Source: M3007 sp041741155
Lineage (GTDB): Bacteria > Bacteroidota > Bacteroidia > Chitinophagales > Saprospiraceae
Assembly: GCA_041741155.1 (NCBI GenBank)
Contig: JBGSKO010000144.1
Span: 1 to 64,000 of the forward strand
Length of the DNA stretch: 64,000 bases
Direction of reading: 5' to 3'
Positions 25,360 to 34,097 of this stretch are shown in pieces (the first letter of the stretch is position 1; the number at the start of each line of letters is the position of its first letter). The position numbers were made by a program, and so were the translations under genes. Under the pieces are notes generated by a model. The model saw only the letters and a list, made by a program, of their open reading frames with translations, had not been told where the DNA came from and did no database searches.

Positions 25360-25755
25360 ATGGAACTCGATATCCAAACACCCGCCCTGCTTTTTCCGGC
25401 CGTTTCGCTGCTTATGCTGGCCTATACCAACAAGTTTCTGGCCATTGCCAACCTCATCCGGAAACTGTACTCCGACTACGAAAAGAACCAGCACATCAGC
25501 CTCATCGCCCAGATTTCCAACTTGCGCCGCCGTCTGATGCTGATCCGCTGGATGCAGGTGGGCGGAGTAGCCAGCATCCTCTGCTGCGTGATTACCATGT
25601 TCCTCATCTACGGAGGCTTCCAAATGTGGGCAAAGATTTTGTTTGCTATCAGCCTGTTGCTCATGATCGCTTCCCTGATTTTGAGCCTGGTAGAACTGTT
25701 TCTGTCCGCCGGAGCCCTGCGCCTGCTCTTACGCGATCTGGAGAAAAAAATGTGA
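25360..25755 (+). CDS. DUF2721 family membrane protein
   Basis: This 131-residue protein has three hydrophobic segments (LLFPAVSLLMLAYTNKFLAIA, then VGGVASILCCVITMFLIYGG, then ILFAISLLLMIASLILSLVE) with a basic cytoplasmic loop (ISNLRRRLMLIRWMQ) between the first and second. This matches DUF2721, a widespread inner-membrane family of unknown function, in length and layout. The start at 25360 follows directly on the tRNA terminator, so there is no room for an independent promoter downstream of it; expression probably depends on readthrough from the tRNA transcript. A promoter for rimP starts 28 bp after the stop. Confidence 0.85.
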   Translation: MELDIQTPALLFPAVSLLMLAYTNKFLAIANLIRKLYSDYEKNQHISLIAQISNLRRRLMLIRWMQVGGVASILCCVITMFLIYGGFQMWAKILFAISLLLMIASLILSLVELFLSAGALRLLLRDLEKKM

Positions 25756-25782
25756 TCTCGAAAACCAGGCGCCACAAAAATG

Positions 25783-25813
25783 TTTGCCCAAATGGATTAT
25801 AGCCGTACCTTCG
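25783..25813 (+). promoter_or_regulatory. Promoter of the rimP-nusA-helicase operon
   Basis: TTTG at 25783-25786 and TACCTTCG at 25806-25813 are 19 bp apart, matching Bacteroidota housekeeping promoters except for one base in the -7 element. Transcription would start near 25820, giving a leader of about 100 nt. Confidence 0.75.
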
Positions 25814-25842
25814 CGGCACAATTCTGATCACAGTAATGCGAG

Positions 25843-25865
25843 AGGGAACCATTGGTTCCCTTTTT
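25843..25865 (+). terminator. Terminator-like hairpin in the rimP leader
   Basis: GGGAACC and GGTTCCC pair around ATT and are followed by TTTTTGTTTG. The hairpin lies between the promoter and the rimP start, so it may act as an attenuator; no alternative antiterminator pairing is obvious by eye. Confidence 0.7.
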
Positions 25866-25923
25866 GTTTGCCCTTTACCAAACTTTTGGCGGGTTTATCC
25901 CACCACTTCAAACACGGCGTATC

Positions 25924-26403
25924 ATGGAATTAACCGAACGCATCGCCCTGCTACTGGAAGAAAAATACGCGACGGAGGAAAGCCTCGCCGATTGTTTTAC
26001 AGTGGATATGGAACTCAAACCCGGAAACAAACTCTACGTCTATGTGGACAGCGACTCCGGAATTAACTTCGACAAGTGTAGAAAACTCAGCCGCCACCTG
26101 GAAAGCTATCTGGATACCAACGGTTGGCTGGGCACACAGTATGTGCTGGAAGTCAGCAGCCCGGGCATCGGTCGCCCACTCCGGTTCCTGCGGCAGTACA
26201 ACAGAAATATCGGTCGCACGGTGGTCGTCACCCTGCACGACCAAACCCGGGAACGGGGCATTCTGAAAGGAGCCGATGAAACCCAGGTGGTCATCGAACA
26301 AACCGTCATCGAAAAGGAAGGGAAAAAGAAAAAAGAAGTGCTTGTGGAGCGCGCTATTCCCTTCGATCAAATTGAAAGAACCGTAGTAAAAGCCGCTTTT
26401 TAA
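25924..26403 (+). CDS. rimP: Ribosome maturation factor RimP
   Basis: This 159-residue protein assists maturation of the 30S ribosomal subunit. It shows the RimP blocks KLYVYVDSDSGINFDKCRKL, SRHLESYLD, YVLEVSSPGIGRPLR and a C-terminal SH3-like domain (GRTVVVTLHDQTRERGILKG). Length is normal. The ATG at 25924 (MELTERI) is preferred over an upstream in-frame start at 25852 because that one lies inside the leader hairpin. It heads an operon with nusA (42-bp gap), a classical arrangement. The leader carries a terminator-like hairpin. Confidence 0.96.
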   Translation: MELTERIALLLEEKYATEESLADCFTVDMELKPGNKLYVYVDSDSGINFDKCRKLSRHLESYLDTNGWLGTQYVLEVSSPGIGRPLRFLRQYNRNIGRTVVVTLHDQTRERGILKGADETQVVIEQTVIEKEGKKKKEVLVERAIPFDQIERTVVKAAF

Positions 26404-26445
26404 GCGACATAAAAACTCGAAACTCAATACTCAAAACTGTACAAC

Positions 26446-27693
26446 ATGGTCAATTTAGTTGATGTATTCTCCGAATTTAAAACCGGAAAAAACATAGACC
26501 GCCCCACAATGGTGCGCGTGCTGGAGGATGTGTTCCGCACCCTCATCAAGAAAAAATATATCACCGACGAAAACTTCGACGTGATCGTAAATACCACCAC
26601 CGGTGACTTGGAAATCTGGCGCGTACGCGAGGTGGTACCCGACGGTGAGGTCACCGACGAAAACGCACAAATCAGCGAATCCGAAGCACGCCTGGTGGAC
26701 GAGAGCCTCGACACGGGCGAGGAATGCTACGAACAGCTGGACATAGAAGACTTCGGTCGCCGGGCCATCATGGCCGCCCGCCAGACGCTGGTGTCGCGTA
26801 TCATGGAACTCGAAAAAGATGAAATATACCGCAAGTACGCCGAAATGGTCGGCGATGTGGTAACGGGTGAGGTCAACCAGATCATGAAAAAAGAAATTCT
26901 GGTACTGGACGATGCCACCAGCAACGAACTCGTTTTGCCCCGCCTCGAGATGATTAAGGGCGACTACTACCGCAAGGGCGATATGGTGCGCGCCATCATC
27001 AAAAAGGTGGAAATGCGCAACAACACACCGTTCATCATGATCAGCCGCACCGATCCGAGCTTCCTGCAAAAACTCATGGAAGCCGAAGTGCCCGAAATTG
27101 AAGACGGTATCATCGAAATCAAAAATATCGTGCGACTGCCCGGCGAACGCGCCAAAGTAGCCGTCGAAAGCCACGACGACCGCGTAGATCCAGTGGGTGC
27201 TTGCGTCGGCATGAAAGGCAGCCGTATCCACGGTATCGTGCGGGAATTGCGCAACGAGAACATTGACATCATCAACTACACCACGAACGTCTCGCTGTAT
27301 ATTCAGCGCAGCCTTACCCCGGCCAAAATCACCACCATTGACCTCGACCACGAACGCAAACGCGCAGCGGTCTATCTCGATGCCGATCAGGTAAGCCTCG
27401 CCATCGGTAAAAGCGGTTCCAATATCAAATTGGCCACCAAACTCACCGGCTACGAAATTGACGTCTTTCGCAATAACCAACAGGAACTCGAAATTGATGA
27501 CGTGGACCTCGAGGAATTCAGCGACGAGATCGAACCATGGGTGATCGAAGCCTTCAAAAGCATCGGTTGTGATACCGCACGCCAGGTACTCGAACTGAGC
27601 GCCGAAGAACTCTTGCGCCGTACCGACCTGGAAGAAGAAACGATCAAAGACGTGCTGGCCGTACTCGCCCGCGAGTTTGATAGCGAAGAATAA
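26446..27693 (+). CDS. nusA: Transcription termination/antitermination factor NusA
   Basis: This 415-residue protein has the NusA N-terminal RNA polymerase-binding domain (from MVNLVDVFSEFKTGKNIDR), an S1 domain (VVTGEVNQIMKKEILVLDD), two KH domains (GACVGMKGSRIHGIVREL and SLAIGKSGSNIKLATKLTG) and a helix-hairpin-helix C terminus. NusA tunes pausing, termination and antitermination. The C-terminal acidic repeats of proteobacterial NusA are absent apart from one helix-hairpin-helix unit, which is normal for Bacteroidota. It follows rimP in the same operon; the usual next gene, infB, is not present here. Confidence 0.97.
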   Translation: MVNLVDVFSEFKTGKNIDRPTMVRVLEDVFRTLIKKKYITDENFDVIVNTTTGDLEIWRVREVVPDGEVTDENAQISESEARLVDESLDTGEECYEQLDIEDFGRRAIMAARQTLVSRIMELEKDEIYRKYAEMVGDVVTGEVNQIMKKEILVLDDATSNELVLPRLEMIKGDYYRKGDMVRAIIKKVEMRNNTPFIMISRTDPSFLQKLMEAEVPEIEDGIIEIKNIVRLPGERAKVAVESHDDRVDPVGACVGMKGSRIHGIVRELRNENIDIINYTTNVSLYIQRSLTPAKITTIDLDHERKRAAVYLDADQVSLAIGKSGSNIKLATKLTGYEIDVFRNNQQELEIDDVDLEEFSDEIEPWVIEAFKSIGCDTARQVLELSAEELLRRTDLEEETIKDVLAVLAREFDSEE

Positions 27694-27702
27694 GGCTTCG
27701 TC

Positions 27703-29841
27703 ATGTCCGACAAAAAACACGCGCACTATGAACGCCTGCTGGAATTGCTTCGGCAGGAAAAAGCGGAGGATTATCGGTCTTTCTTGCAAACCGTGCGCGA
27801 AAATCCCCTGTCCGACCGCGTCGAACAGGGCTACACGTGGTATCCGCTGAATATCTTGCAAACGGGTTTTGCCCTCGGCGAAAAAGCCTTTGTCGTGGTA
27901 GAACGCACCACCCGGCTGAACGAGCCGCACCAGTTGCGCGCCGGACAGTCCGTGAGCCTGTTCACGCAGGCGCCGAATACGGACGAGCCCGAAAAACAAG
28001 GGATCATCAACTTCGTGGAGCGCAACCGCATGAAGATCATCCTCAACGCCCGCGACGTGCCGGACTGGCTCAATGCCGGCCACGTCGGCGTGGACATGCT
28101 CTTTGACGACCGCAGCTACCGCGAAATGGAACGCGCCCTCGAAAAAGTACGGGCTGCCAAAGGCGACCGGCTGGCGGAATTGCGGAACCTCGCAACCCCA
28201 CCCCCATCCCCTCCCCCGGCGGGGAGGGGGGCTACATCACGCCCTGCCGGCTTTGCTGCAAGTTTGGAAATAAATATCCCTGTTGTACCGGAAAACACAG
28301 CCCCAAACGGGATGCTACCCCCATCTCCCCCGGGAGAAGGGTTGGGTGCAGGGCTGAACCCTTCCCAGCAAGCCGCCGTCCACGCTATCGTGGAAAATCG
28401 CGACATCACTATTATACACGGGCCGCCAGGTACAGGCAAAACCACCACACTGGTTGCGGCCATTCAACTGCTCTGCCAGCGGGAAACTACCGTACTGGTA
28501 ACTGCACCGAGCAACACCGCCGCAGACCTGCTTACCGAGCGCCTGGCCACCGCGGGCCTGAATGTCGTGCGCATTGGCAACATCAGCCGGGTGGACGAAA
28601 ACGTGCTGGAACACACCCTCGACTCCATTCTGGCCAAACACCCGGAAAGCAAAAACATTAAAAAAGTCAAAATTCAGGCCGCAGAGTACCGGCGCCAGGC
28701 GCGGCGTTTCAAACGCAGCTTCGGCCACGAAGAGCGCCGCGAGCGCGAACACCTCAAAACGCAGGCCCGCGAACTGGAATCCTGGGCCAATAGCCTCGAA
28801 GACCGCCTCGTGGACCAGGTGCTCACCTCCGCTCAGGCAATCACCTGCACACTGGTGGGAGCTGCTCATCCCCTGCTGGACAAACGCAAGTTTCGAACCT
28901 GCGTCATTGATGAAGCTGCTCAAGCCCTCGAACCCGCCTGCTGGATTCCCATTGCGAAATGCAGCCGCGTCGTACTTGCCGGCGACCCCTACCAACTGCC
29001 ACCAACCGTAAAAAGCCTGGATGCTGCCCGAGCCGGGTTGTCCACCACCCTCATCGAACGCTGCATCGAACATTTATCCGATCGGGTTAGTTTGCTCACG
29101 GTACAGTACCGGATGCACCAGGCGATCATGGATTTTTCAAACCAGTATTTTTACGGTGGAGCACTGATCGCACACGAAAGTGTGGCGGGGCGCGTACTCG
29201 ACTCCGTCGCTCCCCACTCCTTTGGGGACGGGGCCGTCACCTTTATTGACACCGCCGGCTGCGGTTTTGACGAGCGCATGCAGCAAAGCAGCGGCAGCCT
29301 GCACCGCGCACTCAGTCGCTACAACCCGGAAGAAGCCCTGCTCGTGCGCGAACACCTGCTCCAATTGTTGCACCAACTGACCGGCGAACAAACACAACTT
29401 CCGCACAACGAGGGTAACAGCCCGCACGAAACCACCCTGCCGAGCGTTGGCATCCTCTCGCCTTACCGCGAGCAGGTAACATACCTGGAACAAGTTTTTC
29501 AGGATGACCCAGCCTTTGCCCACCTGCTGCATTCGCGCAAACAATCCGTCCATCAGCGACCTACTACCCAGGAACCCAACATTACCATCAATACCATTGA
29601 CGGTTTCCAGGGCCAGGAACGCGACGTGATCTACATCAGCCTGGTGCGCGCCAACCCAAAACACGAGATCGGGTTTTTGCAAGACTACCGCCGCATGAAC
29701 GTAGCCATGACCCGCGCCCGCATGATGCTGGTCGTCATCGGCGACTCGGCCACGATCGGGAAAAACAAATTTTACCAGTCGTTTATGGACTATTGCGCAG
29801 AACGGGGAGCATATCGGACGGCTTGGGAATTTATGCGGTAG
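27703..29841 (+). CDS. Superfamily 1 DNA/RNA helicase (IGHMBP2/Upf1-like) with repeat insert
   Basis: This 712-residue helicase has Walker A in IIHGPPGTGKTTTL, motif Ia (VTAPSNTAADLL), a DEAA box in CVIDEAAQALEPA, motif III (VVLAGDPYQLPPT), motif IV-VI blocks (SVGILSPYREQVTYL, TIDGFQGQERDVIYISLVRA, RRMNVAMTRARMMLVVIG). This set is typical of Upf1-like SF1B helicases that move 5' to 3' on nucleic acid. Between the N-terminal beta-barrel (to about residue 160) and Walker A there is a low-complexity in-frame insert with PPPSPPPAGRG and PPSPPGEGLG, encoded by palindromic repeats. The gene starts 9 bp after nusA, in the place where infB normally stands. Confidence 0.92.
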   Translation: MSDKKHAHYERLLELLRQEKAEDYRSFLQTVRENPLSDRVEQGYTWYPLNILQTGFALGEKAFVVVERTTRLNEPHQLRAGQSVSLFTQAPNTDEPEKQGIINFVERNRMKIILNARDVPDWLNAGHVGVDMLFDDRSYREMERALEKVRAAKGDRLAELRNLATPPPSPPPAGRGATSRPAGFAASLEINIPVVPENTAPNGMLPPSPPGEGLGAGLNPSQQAAVHAIVENRDITIIHGPPGTGKTTTLVAAIQLLCQRETTVLVTAPSNTAADLLTERLATAGLNVVRIGNISRVDENVLEHTLDSILAKHPESKNIKKVKIQAAEYRRQARRFKRSFGHEERREREHLKTQARELESWANSLEDRLVDQVLTSAQAITCTLVGAAHPLLDKRKFRTCVIDEAAQALEPACWIPIAKCSRVVLAGDPYQLPPTVKSLDAARAGLSTTLIERCIEHLSDRVSLLTVQYRMHQAIMDFSNQYFYGGALIAHESVAGRVLDSVAPHSFGDGAVTFIDTAGCGFDERMQQSSGSLHRALSRYNPEEALLVREHLLQLLHQLTGEQTQLPHNEGNSPHETTLPSVGILSPYREQVTYLEQVFQDDPAFAHLLHSRKQSVHQRPTTQEPNITINTIDGFQGQERDVIYISLVRANPKHEIGFLQDYRRMNVAMTRARMMLVVIGDSATIGKNKFYQSFMDYCAERGAYRTAWEFMR
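28196..28353. repeat. Two G/C-rich palindromic repeats inserted in the helicase gene
   Basis: Bases 28196-28231 contain CCCCTCCCCCGGCGGGGAGG and bases 28316-28353 contain CCCCCGGGAGAAGGGTTGGG, both imperfect palindromes. Together with the spacer they add roughly 55-60 residues in frame without a stop, in a linker just before the ATPase core. Confidence 0.75.
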
Positions 29842-29857
29842 CGCTGGTTTTTACCCC

Positions 29858-31222
29858 TTATTTAACCGCCCCGCGCGCCAGCCGCATATCCAGTTCTGCC
29901 AGCAGCAGGTTGTATGCGGTTTGAAGCCAGGCAAACTGTTTTTGCTTCAGCGTCGCTTCAGCGTCGGTAATTACTGACGCCAGCCCGTTCCCTCCGGCAA
30001 AGCCGGCCCGGGCAAGTTCGAGGTTTGAGGTAGCCAGCGCAATGTCGTTTTGTCGGACAGGCATTTGTTGTTTGGCTAATGTAAAGCCCGAATACGCCGC
30101 CCCGAACGTATAGCGAAGTTGTTGCCGCTGATCGTCGAGTTGCGCCGCGTTTTGTTGCTGTTTCAAGGCCAATGGCAGGGTGCGCTTATTTATTTCCCAG
30201 TGCTCTGAAATCGGGACCGTGAGGCGCAGCGCAACGTTGCCGTTGGAAAACCACGAGTCTTTGGCAAACAAGGGTACTCCGTCGCTGAGGTTATTCATGC
30301 CCAAAAAGGCGCTGGCATTCAGCGTCGGTTTGAGGCGCGCCTTTTCCGTTTCTATTTTCAAATCCAGAAGTTGGTTGTCCAGGGTGAGCCGCCGCAAATC
30401 CGGGCGGTTTTGTTCGGCAGCAGCCAGGTCAAATTGATTGCTCGCTGAGGCTTCAATTTTATTCAGCACACCTGTCAGTGTTTCGCCCAGCGTCAATTCG
30501 GCAGCGCGTTCGACGGGCAAGCCCATTCGGAAGGTCAGATTTTCGCGTGCCAGTCGGCGATTCTCCTGTGCCTGCCCGAGGCGCAGTTGGGCATCATTAA
30601 CCTGCAAACGCGCAGTATTCACATCGGCGAGAAGGGCCGTTCCGCCAGATTGGCGCTGCTCGGCATCGGTCAAAAACGTGTTGGCGCGTTTCAGATCGCT
30701 TTCCAAAAACCGGATTTCTTCCTCCGCCAGCAACAGGGCGTAGTAGGCCCGAATGACTTCCGCTGCGATGTTGGTCCCGGCTTCTTCCAGATTATTGGCG
30801 GTCAGGCGGCTCTGAAAGTTCTGCTCCCGAAGTTGAGCATTGATGGAGGCATCCAGCAGACTGATGCTGGCCGTGAGCCCCACGCCGGCTTGCCACCAGG
30901 TACCGAAACGAATAGCACGTGTGTCGTCGGTGGGGTTTTGCAAATTGAATTGCCCGACGGGAATGACGCTCGCCGGCAGAAACGGATTGACTTGCGCATC
31001 GGCCGTACCGCTGAGTTTCAGCCCACGGCGCAAGCGCGTCTCAGCCAGTCGGGCGGCATTGATTTTTTCCTCCACAGCGTAACTGCGCAATGCCGGTTTG
31101 TTGTCCCGGGCCAACGCAACAGCGTTTTCTACGGTGAGATTCTGCAGGTTTTGGGCCGTATTTTTTTCTGCAAAAAAGAACGATACGGCAACGACCACTA
31201 TGGTTTTGAACAACGGTTGCAT
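29858..31222 (-). CDS. TolC-family outer-membrane efflux protein
   Basis: This 454-residue protein has a signal peptide (VVVAVSFFFAEKNTAQ) and two repeats of the TolC coiled-coil/barrel unit, seen in VENAVALARDNKPALRSYAV, GVGLTASISLLDASINAQL, the helical RANTFLTDAEQRQSGGTALL stretch, and AVRLTVPISEHWEINKR-like second-half strands. It forms the trimeric outer-membrane exit duct. It is the last gene of a four-gene operon (ATPase 34092, adaptor 33371, permease 32415), with a 62-bp gap to the permease. Together these make a tripartite ABC exporter of the DevBCA/MacAB type; the substrate is unknown. It is convergent with the helicase gene, 16 bp away. Confidence 0.9.
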   Translation of the reverse strand: MQPLFKTIVVVAVSFFFAEKNTAQNLQNLTVENAVALARDNKPALRSYAVEEKINAARLAETRLRRGLKLSGTADAQVNPFLPASVIPVGQFNLQNPTDDTRAIRFGTWWQAGVGLTASISLLDASINAQLREQNFQSRLTANNLEEAGTNIAAEVIRAYYALLLAEEEIRFLESDLKRANTFLTDAEQRQSGGTALLADVNTARLQVNDAQLRLGQAQENRRLARENLTFRMGLPVERAAELTLGETLTGVLNKIEASASNQFDLAAAEQNRPDLRRLTLDNQLLDLKIETEKARLKPTLNASAFLGMNNLSDGVPLFAKDSWFSNGNVALRLTVPISEHWEINKRTLPLALKQQQNAAQLDDQRQQLRYTFGAAYSGFTLAKQQMPVRQNDIALATSNLELARAGFAGGNGLASVITDAEATLKQKQFAWLQTAYNLLLAELDMRLARGAVK

Positions 31223-31284
31223 GGCTGAATTGTGCGTTGAAAAATGTGTTTCCCCGGGTACTCGCGGGCTTCCGACTCTTTTTG

Positions 31285-32415
31285 TTACCCCCGGAAAACC
31301 GCCGCCGGCTCGAGGCTGGTGATGCGCCGCAGAGCGAAAATGGCCCCGAAAAGGGCGATGAACAGTGTAACAGCCAGAATGCCCAGGCGAATGGGCCAGG
31401 AGAAATCTATGATCAGACCCGAACTGCGGACACCGGCTCTGAAACCTTCAAGCAGCGCGTAAGCAATCGCAAAACCAACACCGGCAAAAATAGTGGCCTG
31501 CAGGAGGATAAGTCGTCGCACATATCCATTGCTGGCCCCGATAGCTTTGAGCGTACCGTAGTCGCGGATGCGGTCCAGCGCAGATGAATACATCGTCAGG
31601 CCGATGATGAAAAAGCCTGAAATAATGGCGAAAACGATCAGCGTGCCGGTACTTACGCCGATGCCGGTACTTCCCAGGATATAGTTTACGGTAGATTTGG
31701 ACAGATCTTCGCGCGTCCAGGCACGGATGCCAAACAGATGCCGGTTGATATTGTCCCGCACCTGACCCAGCGGGAAGCCGGGTTTGGCACGCACGATTAT
31801 GGCAGATACTTCGGTATCGTTGGCGTTGCCGAAATACCTGGCCCGCTCAATGGTCGTGTACATGGTATTGCCGTTGAACCCGCGCAGATTGTCCGTTTGT
31901 GCGCCAATGACGGCGCGTTTGCCGTTGATTTCGATTTGCAGGCCAACCTCCGGGTCGAGGCCAAACAGCGGGGCGTCGTAATAATCGGCGCTGACGGCAG
32001 CTTCGCTTTGCAAGCTGGCCAGCGATCCCTGGCGGATTTTGTCGGGCCGGGGGCCGGCAGCAAAGGCCGGCGCTTCGGAGCCAATGAGGGTAACCGGCGC
32101 AGATTTCCCGTTGGGAAAAACAGCAGTTCCATTGGCGAATACCATACCATACGCCTCCGCTACCCCTTCAATACTGCGCACTTGCCGCACGAGGCGTACG
32201 TCGAGTTTGCCCAGCGAATTCGCGTCCTGTGTAATGGCATCCACCACCCAAATATCGCCGTTGGAATTATCTACGAACGTGGACATCAGTCCGGATAGGA
32301 AGCTGGCAATACCGATTTGCTGGCCGATGAGGAAGGTGCTGATCACAATGCCGATCACGACGCCGATACTCTTGGCTTTGTCGTAGCGGATAAATCGAAG
32401 GGCTGTCTGTAACAT
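31285..32415 (-). CDS. ABC transporter permease, DevC/MacB (FtsX-like) type
   Basis: This 376-residue inner-membrane permease has one N-terminal membrane helix (SIGVVIGIVISTFLIGQQIG), a large periplasmic MacB-core-like domain (about residues 45-255) and three C-terminal helices of the FtsX type (VFAIISGFFIIGLTMYSSAL, then AGVGFAIAYALLEGF, then LGILAVTLFIALFGAIFAL). The DRIRDYGTLKAIGAS segment between helices is the typical coupling region for the ATPase. These permeases transmit ATP-driven motion to a periplasmic adaptor rather than translocating substrate through themselves. Gaps to neighbours in the operon are 11 and 62 bp. Confidence 0.92.
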   Translation of the reverse strand: MLQTALRFIRYDKAKSIGVVIGIVISTFLIGQQIGIASFLSGLMSTFVDNSNGDIWVVDAITQDANSLGKLDVRLVRQVRSIEGVAEAYGMVFANGTAVFPNGKSAPVTLIGSEAPAFAAGPRPDKIRQGSLASLQSEAAVSADYYDAPLFGLDPEVGLQIEINGKRAVIGAQTDNLRGFNGNTMYTTIERARYFGNANDTEVSAIIVRAKPGFPLGQVRDNINRHLFGIRAWTREDLSKSTVNYILGSTGIGVSTGTLIVFAIISGFFIIGLTMYSSALDRIRDYGTLKAIGASNGYVRRLILLQATIFAGVGFAIAYALLEGFRAGVRSSGLIIDFSWPIRLGILAVTLFIALFGAIFALRRITSLEPAAVFRG

Positions 32416-32426
32416 GCTGCTTGATT

Positions 32427-33371
32427 TTAAAGGCTAATCACACACTCTACACGAGCATTGAGCAGCAGGTTTTTGGGGTCGCGGAGCAGGATTTTTACTT
32501 CCCGCACGCGGCGGTCTTCCTGCTCGCCGGTGGTTTCGGTAAACAGCGATTTCTTTTTCAGCAGTGGCGCGGCGTAAAGCACGGCGCCTTCGGCAATGGT
32601 TTTGCCGGTACCAAAAGTGCGGATCACAACGGACTGCCCCACCTGCACGCGGTCGGCAAGCAGTTCGTCCACCTCGCAGCGCACAATGGTGCGGCCATCG
32701 GGCGCCAGTTCGGCGAAAGTGCTTTGCGGGGGCAGGGCATTGCCGACCTGGGTGGATATGCTCAGGATACGACCACCGACTGGAGCTTTCACGGTTTTTT
32801 GTTCCAACTCGCGCTCGGCTATAGCCAACTCGCTTTTGAATTCTTCCAGTCGGATGCGGCCGACTTGTGCGGCAGCCCGGAGCCGTTCCACCGTTGCTTG
32901 TTGGTTTTGAACATCGAACTGCGCATTGTCGCGGTTTTGTGCCGTTTCCACGTTTTTTTCAAACAGGTTTTGGCTGCGCGTCAGGTTTTTTTGCAAGTTG
33001 GTTAGCCGTGTTTCGGCTTCAGCCACCGCTTTCTCATCTGCGGCAAGCTGGGCTTGCTGGGTGGCGGCGCGGGCGCGGATTTGAGGCAGTTTGGCGGCAG
33101 CCACGCTTTTTTCGAGTTCCAGCAGGATAGCGCCGGCAACTACCTGGTCGCCTTCGCGGATAGGCAGCCGCCGCACCACGCCGCCATCCTGGGTAGCCAG
33201 TTGGATGATGTCTTGTTCGGGTTCCACACGGCCGATGCCGATGACCTCGCGCGCATTTTCCGGTGCGCCTTCATACTGGATGGGCGCGGAATCTGCCGCC
33301 GCCGGTTTTTCACTTTCGCCGCAGGCGGCAAAAAACAGCACGGGAATAAACAGTAGAATTCGATATTTCAT
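32427..33371 (-). CDS. HlyD/DevB-type membrane fusion lipoprotein of the ABC exporter
   Basis: This 314-residue adaptor has a lipobox FFAAC at about residue 17, a lipoyl/barrel-sandwich half (IGRVEPEQDIIQLATQDGGV), a long coiled-coil hairpin (about residues 95-190, rich in Q, A and E, with RSQNLFEKNVETAQNRDNAQ), the return half (KTVKAPVGGRILSISTQVG) and a beta-barrel (VRCEVDELLADRVQVGQSV). It should connect the permease encoded downstream (12-bp gap) to the TolC-like duct. It is distinct from the orphan RND adaptor at 17073, which has a shorter hairpin. Confidence 0.92.
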   Translation of the reverse strand: MKYRILLFIPVLFFAACGESEKPAAADSAPIQYEGAPENAREVIGIGRVEPEQDIIQLATQDGGVVRRLPIREGDQVVAGAILLELEKSVAAAKLPQIRARAATQQAQLAADEKAVAEAETRLTNLQKNLTRSQNLFEKNVETAQNRDNAQFDVQNQQATVERLRAAAQVGRIRLEEFKSELAIAERELEQKTVKAPVGGRILSISTQVGNALPPQSTFAELAPDGRTIVRCEVDELLADRVQVGQSVVIRTFGTGKTIAEGAVLYAAPLLKKKSLFTETTGEQEDRRVREVKILLRDPKNLLLNARVECVISL

Positions 33372-33390
33372 GGTTGTATTTCTTTAAAAA

Positions 33391-34092
33391 TCAATGGAAA
33401 TCATCTTCGGCGGGAGTGTCGGAAGCGCGGCCGTCATTGACGTACACGATGCGGTCGGCAAAAGGGCGCAAGCGCGTGTCGTGGGTTACAACAGCCAGCG
33501 CGATACCGTGGCTGGCCAGCATTTTGAGTTCTTCCATGACGATACCCACCGAACGGGGGTCGAGGGAGGCAGTCGGCTCGTCGCACAGCATCATAGGCGG
33601 GTTGGTGACCAGCGCCCGCGCGATAGCAATGCGCTGCTGCTGCCCACCCGAGAGGTTTTTGGGTAGCTGGCGGCGACGGTCGGTCATGCCTACTTTTTCG
33701 ATTGCCGCGTGCGCCCGTTGTCGCGCTTCAGCCGTGCCCACGCCCTGCAACTGGAGCGGCAGCATCACATTTTGCTCGGCGGTAAGCGGCTGGATGAGGT
33801 TGAAACTCTGAAATACAAAACCGATGCTGTTCAGACGGAGCCGCGCGAGACCATTTTCGTTGAGGTGGGTAACCGATTCGCCGCGCACGATCACTTCGCC
33901 TGCAGTGGGGTAAATCACACAACCCAACAGCGAGAGCAGCGTGGTTTTGCCGCTGCCCGAAGGACCGATGATGAGCGTAAGTTCGCCCTCGTGCAAATCA
34001 AAGTCGGTCGGGTACAGCGCTGTGATCACCTGATCACCGGTTTTGTATTCCTTGGATGCACCCCGAAGTTGGGCAACAATGGTGGGAGACAT
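33391..34092 (-). CDS. ABC transporter ATPase (LolD/DevA/MacB type)
   Basis: This 233-residue ATPase has Walker A GPSGSGKTTLLSLLG, the Q-loop FVFQSFNLIQPLTAEQN, signature LSGGQQQRIAIARAL, Walker B MMLCDEPTASLD and the H-loop VVTHD. It powers the exporter encoded by the next three genes on the strand. A longer in-frame start at 34320 exists, but the upstream 75 residues are translated from a CTCAACC tandem repeat and have no family match, so I use the ATG at 34092 (MSPTIVAQL), which begins six bases after the repeat. The repeat leader resembles that of the aminotransferase gene at 50971. Confidence 0.93.
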   Translation of the reverse strand: MSPTIVAQLRGASKEYKTGDQVITALYPTDFDLHEGELTLIIGPSGSGKTTLLSLLGCVIYPTAGEVIVRGESVTHLNENGLARLRLNSIGFVFQSFNLIQPLTAEQNVMLPLQLQGVGTAEARQRAHAAIEKVGMTDRRRQLPKNLSGGQQQRIAIARALVTNPPMMLCDEPTASLDPRSVGIVMEELKMLASHGIALAVVTHDTRLRPFADRIVYVNDGRASDTPAEDDFH

Positions 34093-34097
34093 ATTGA

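Noticed and set aside
26455..28083. Minus-strand open frame of 542 codons opposite nusA and the helicase
   Set aside because: The plus strand encodes unmistakable NusA domains and helicase motifs; the antisense frame has no signature and crosses two genes.
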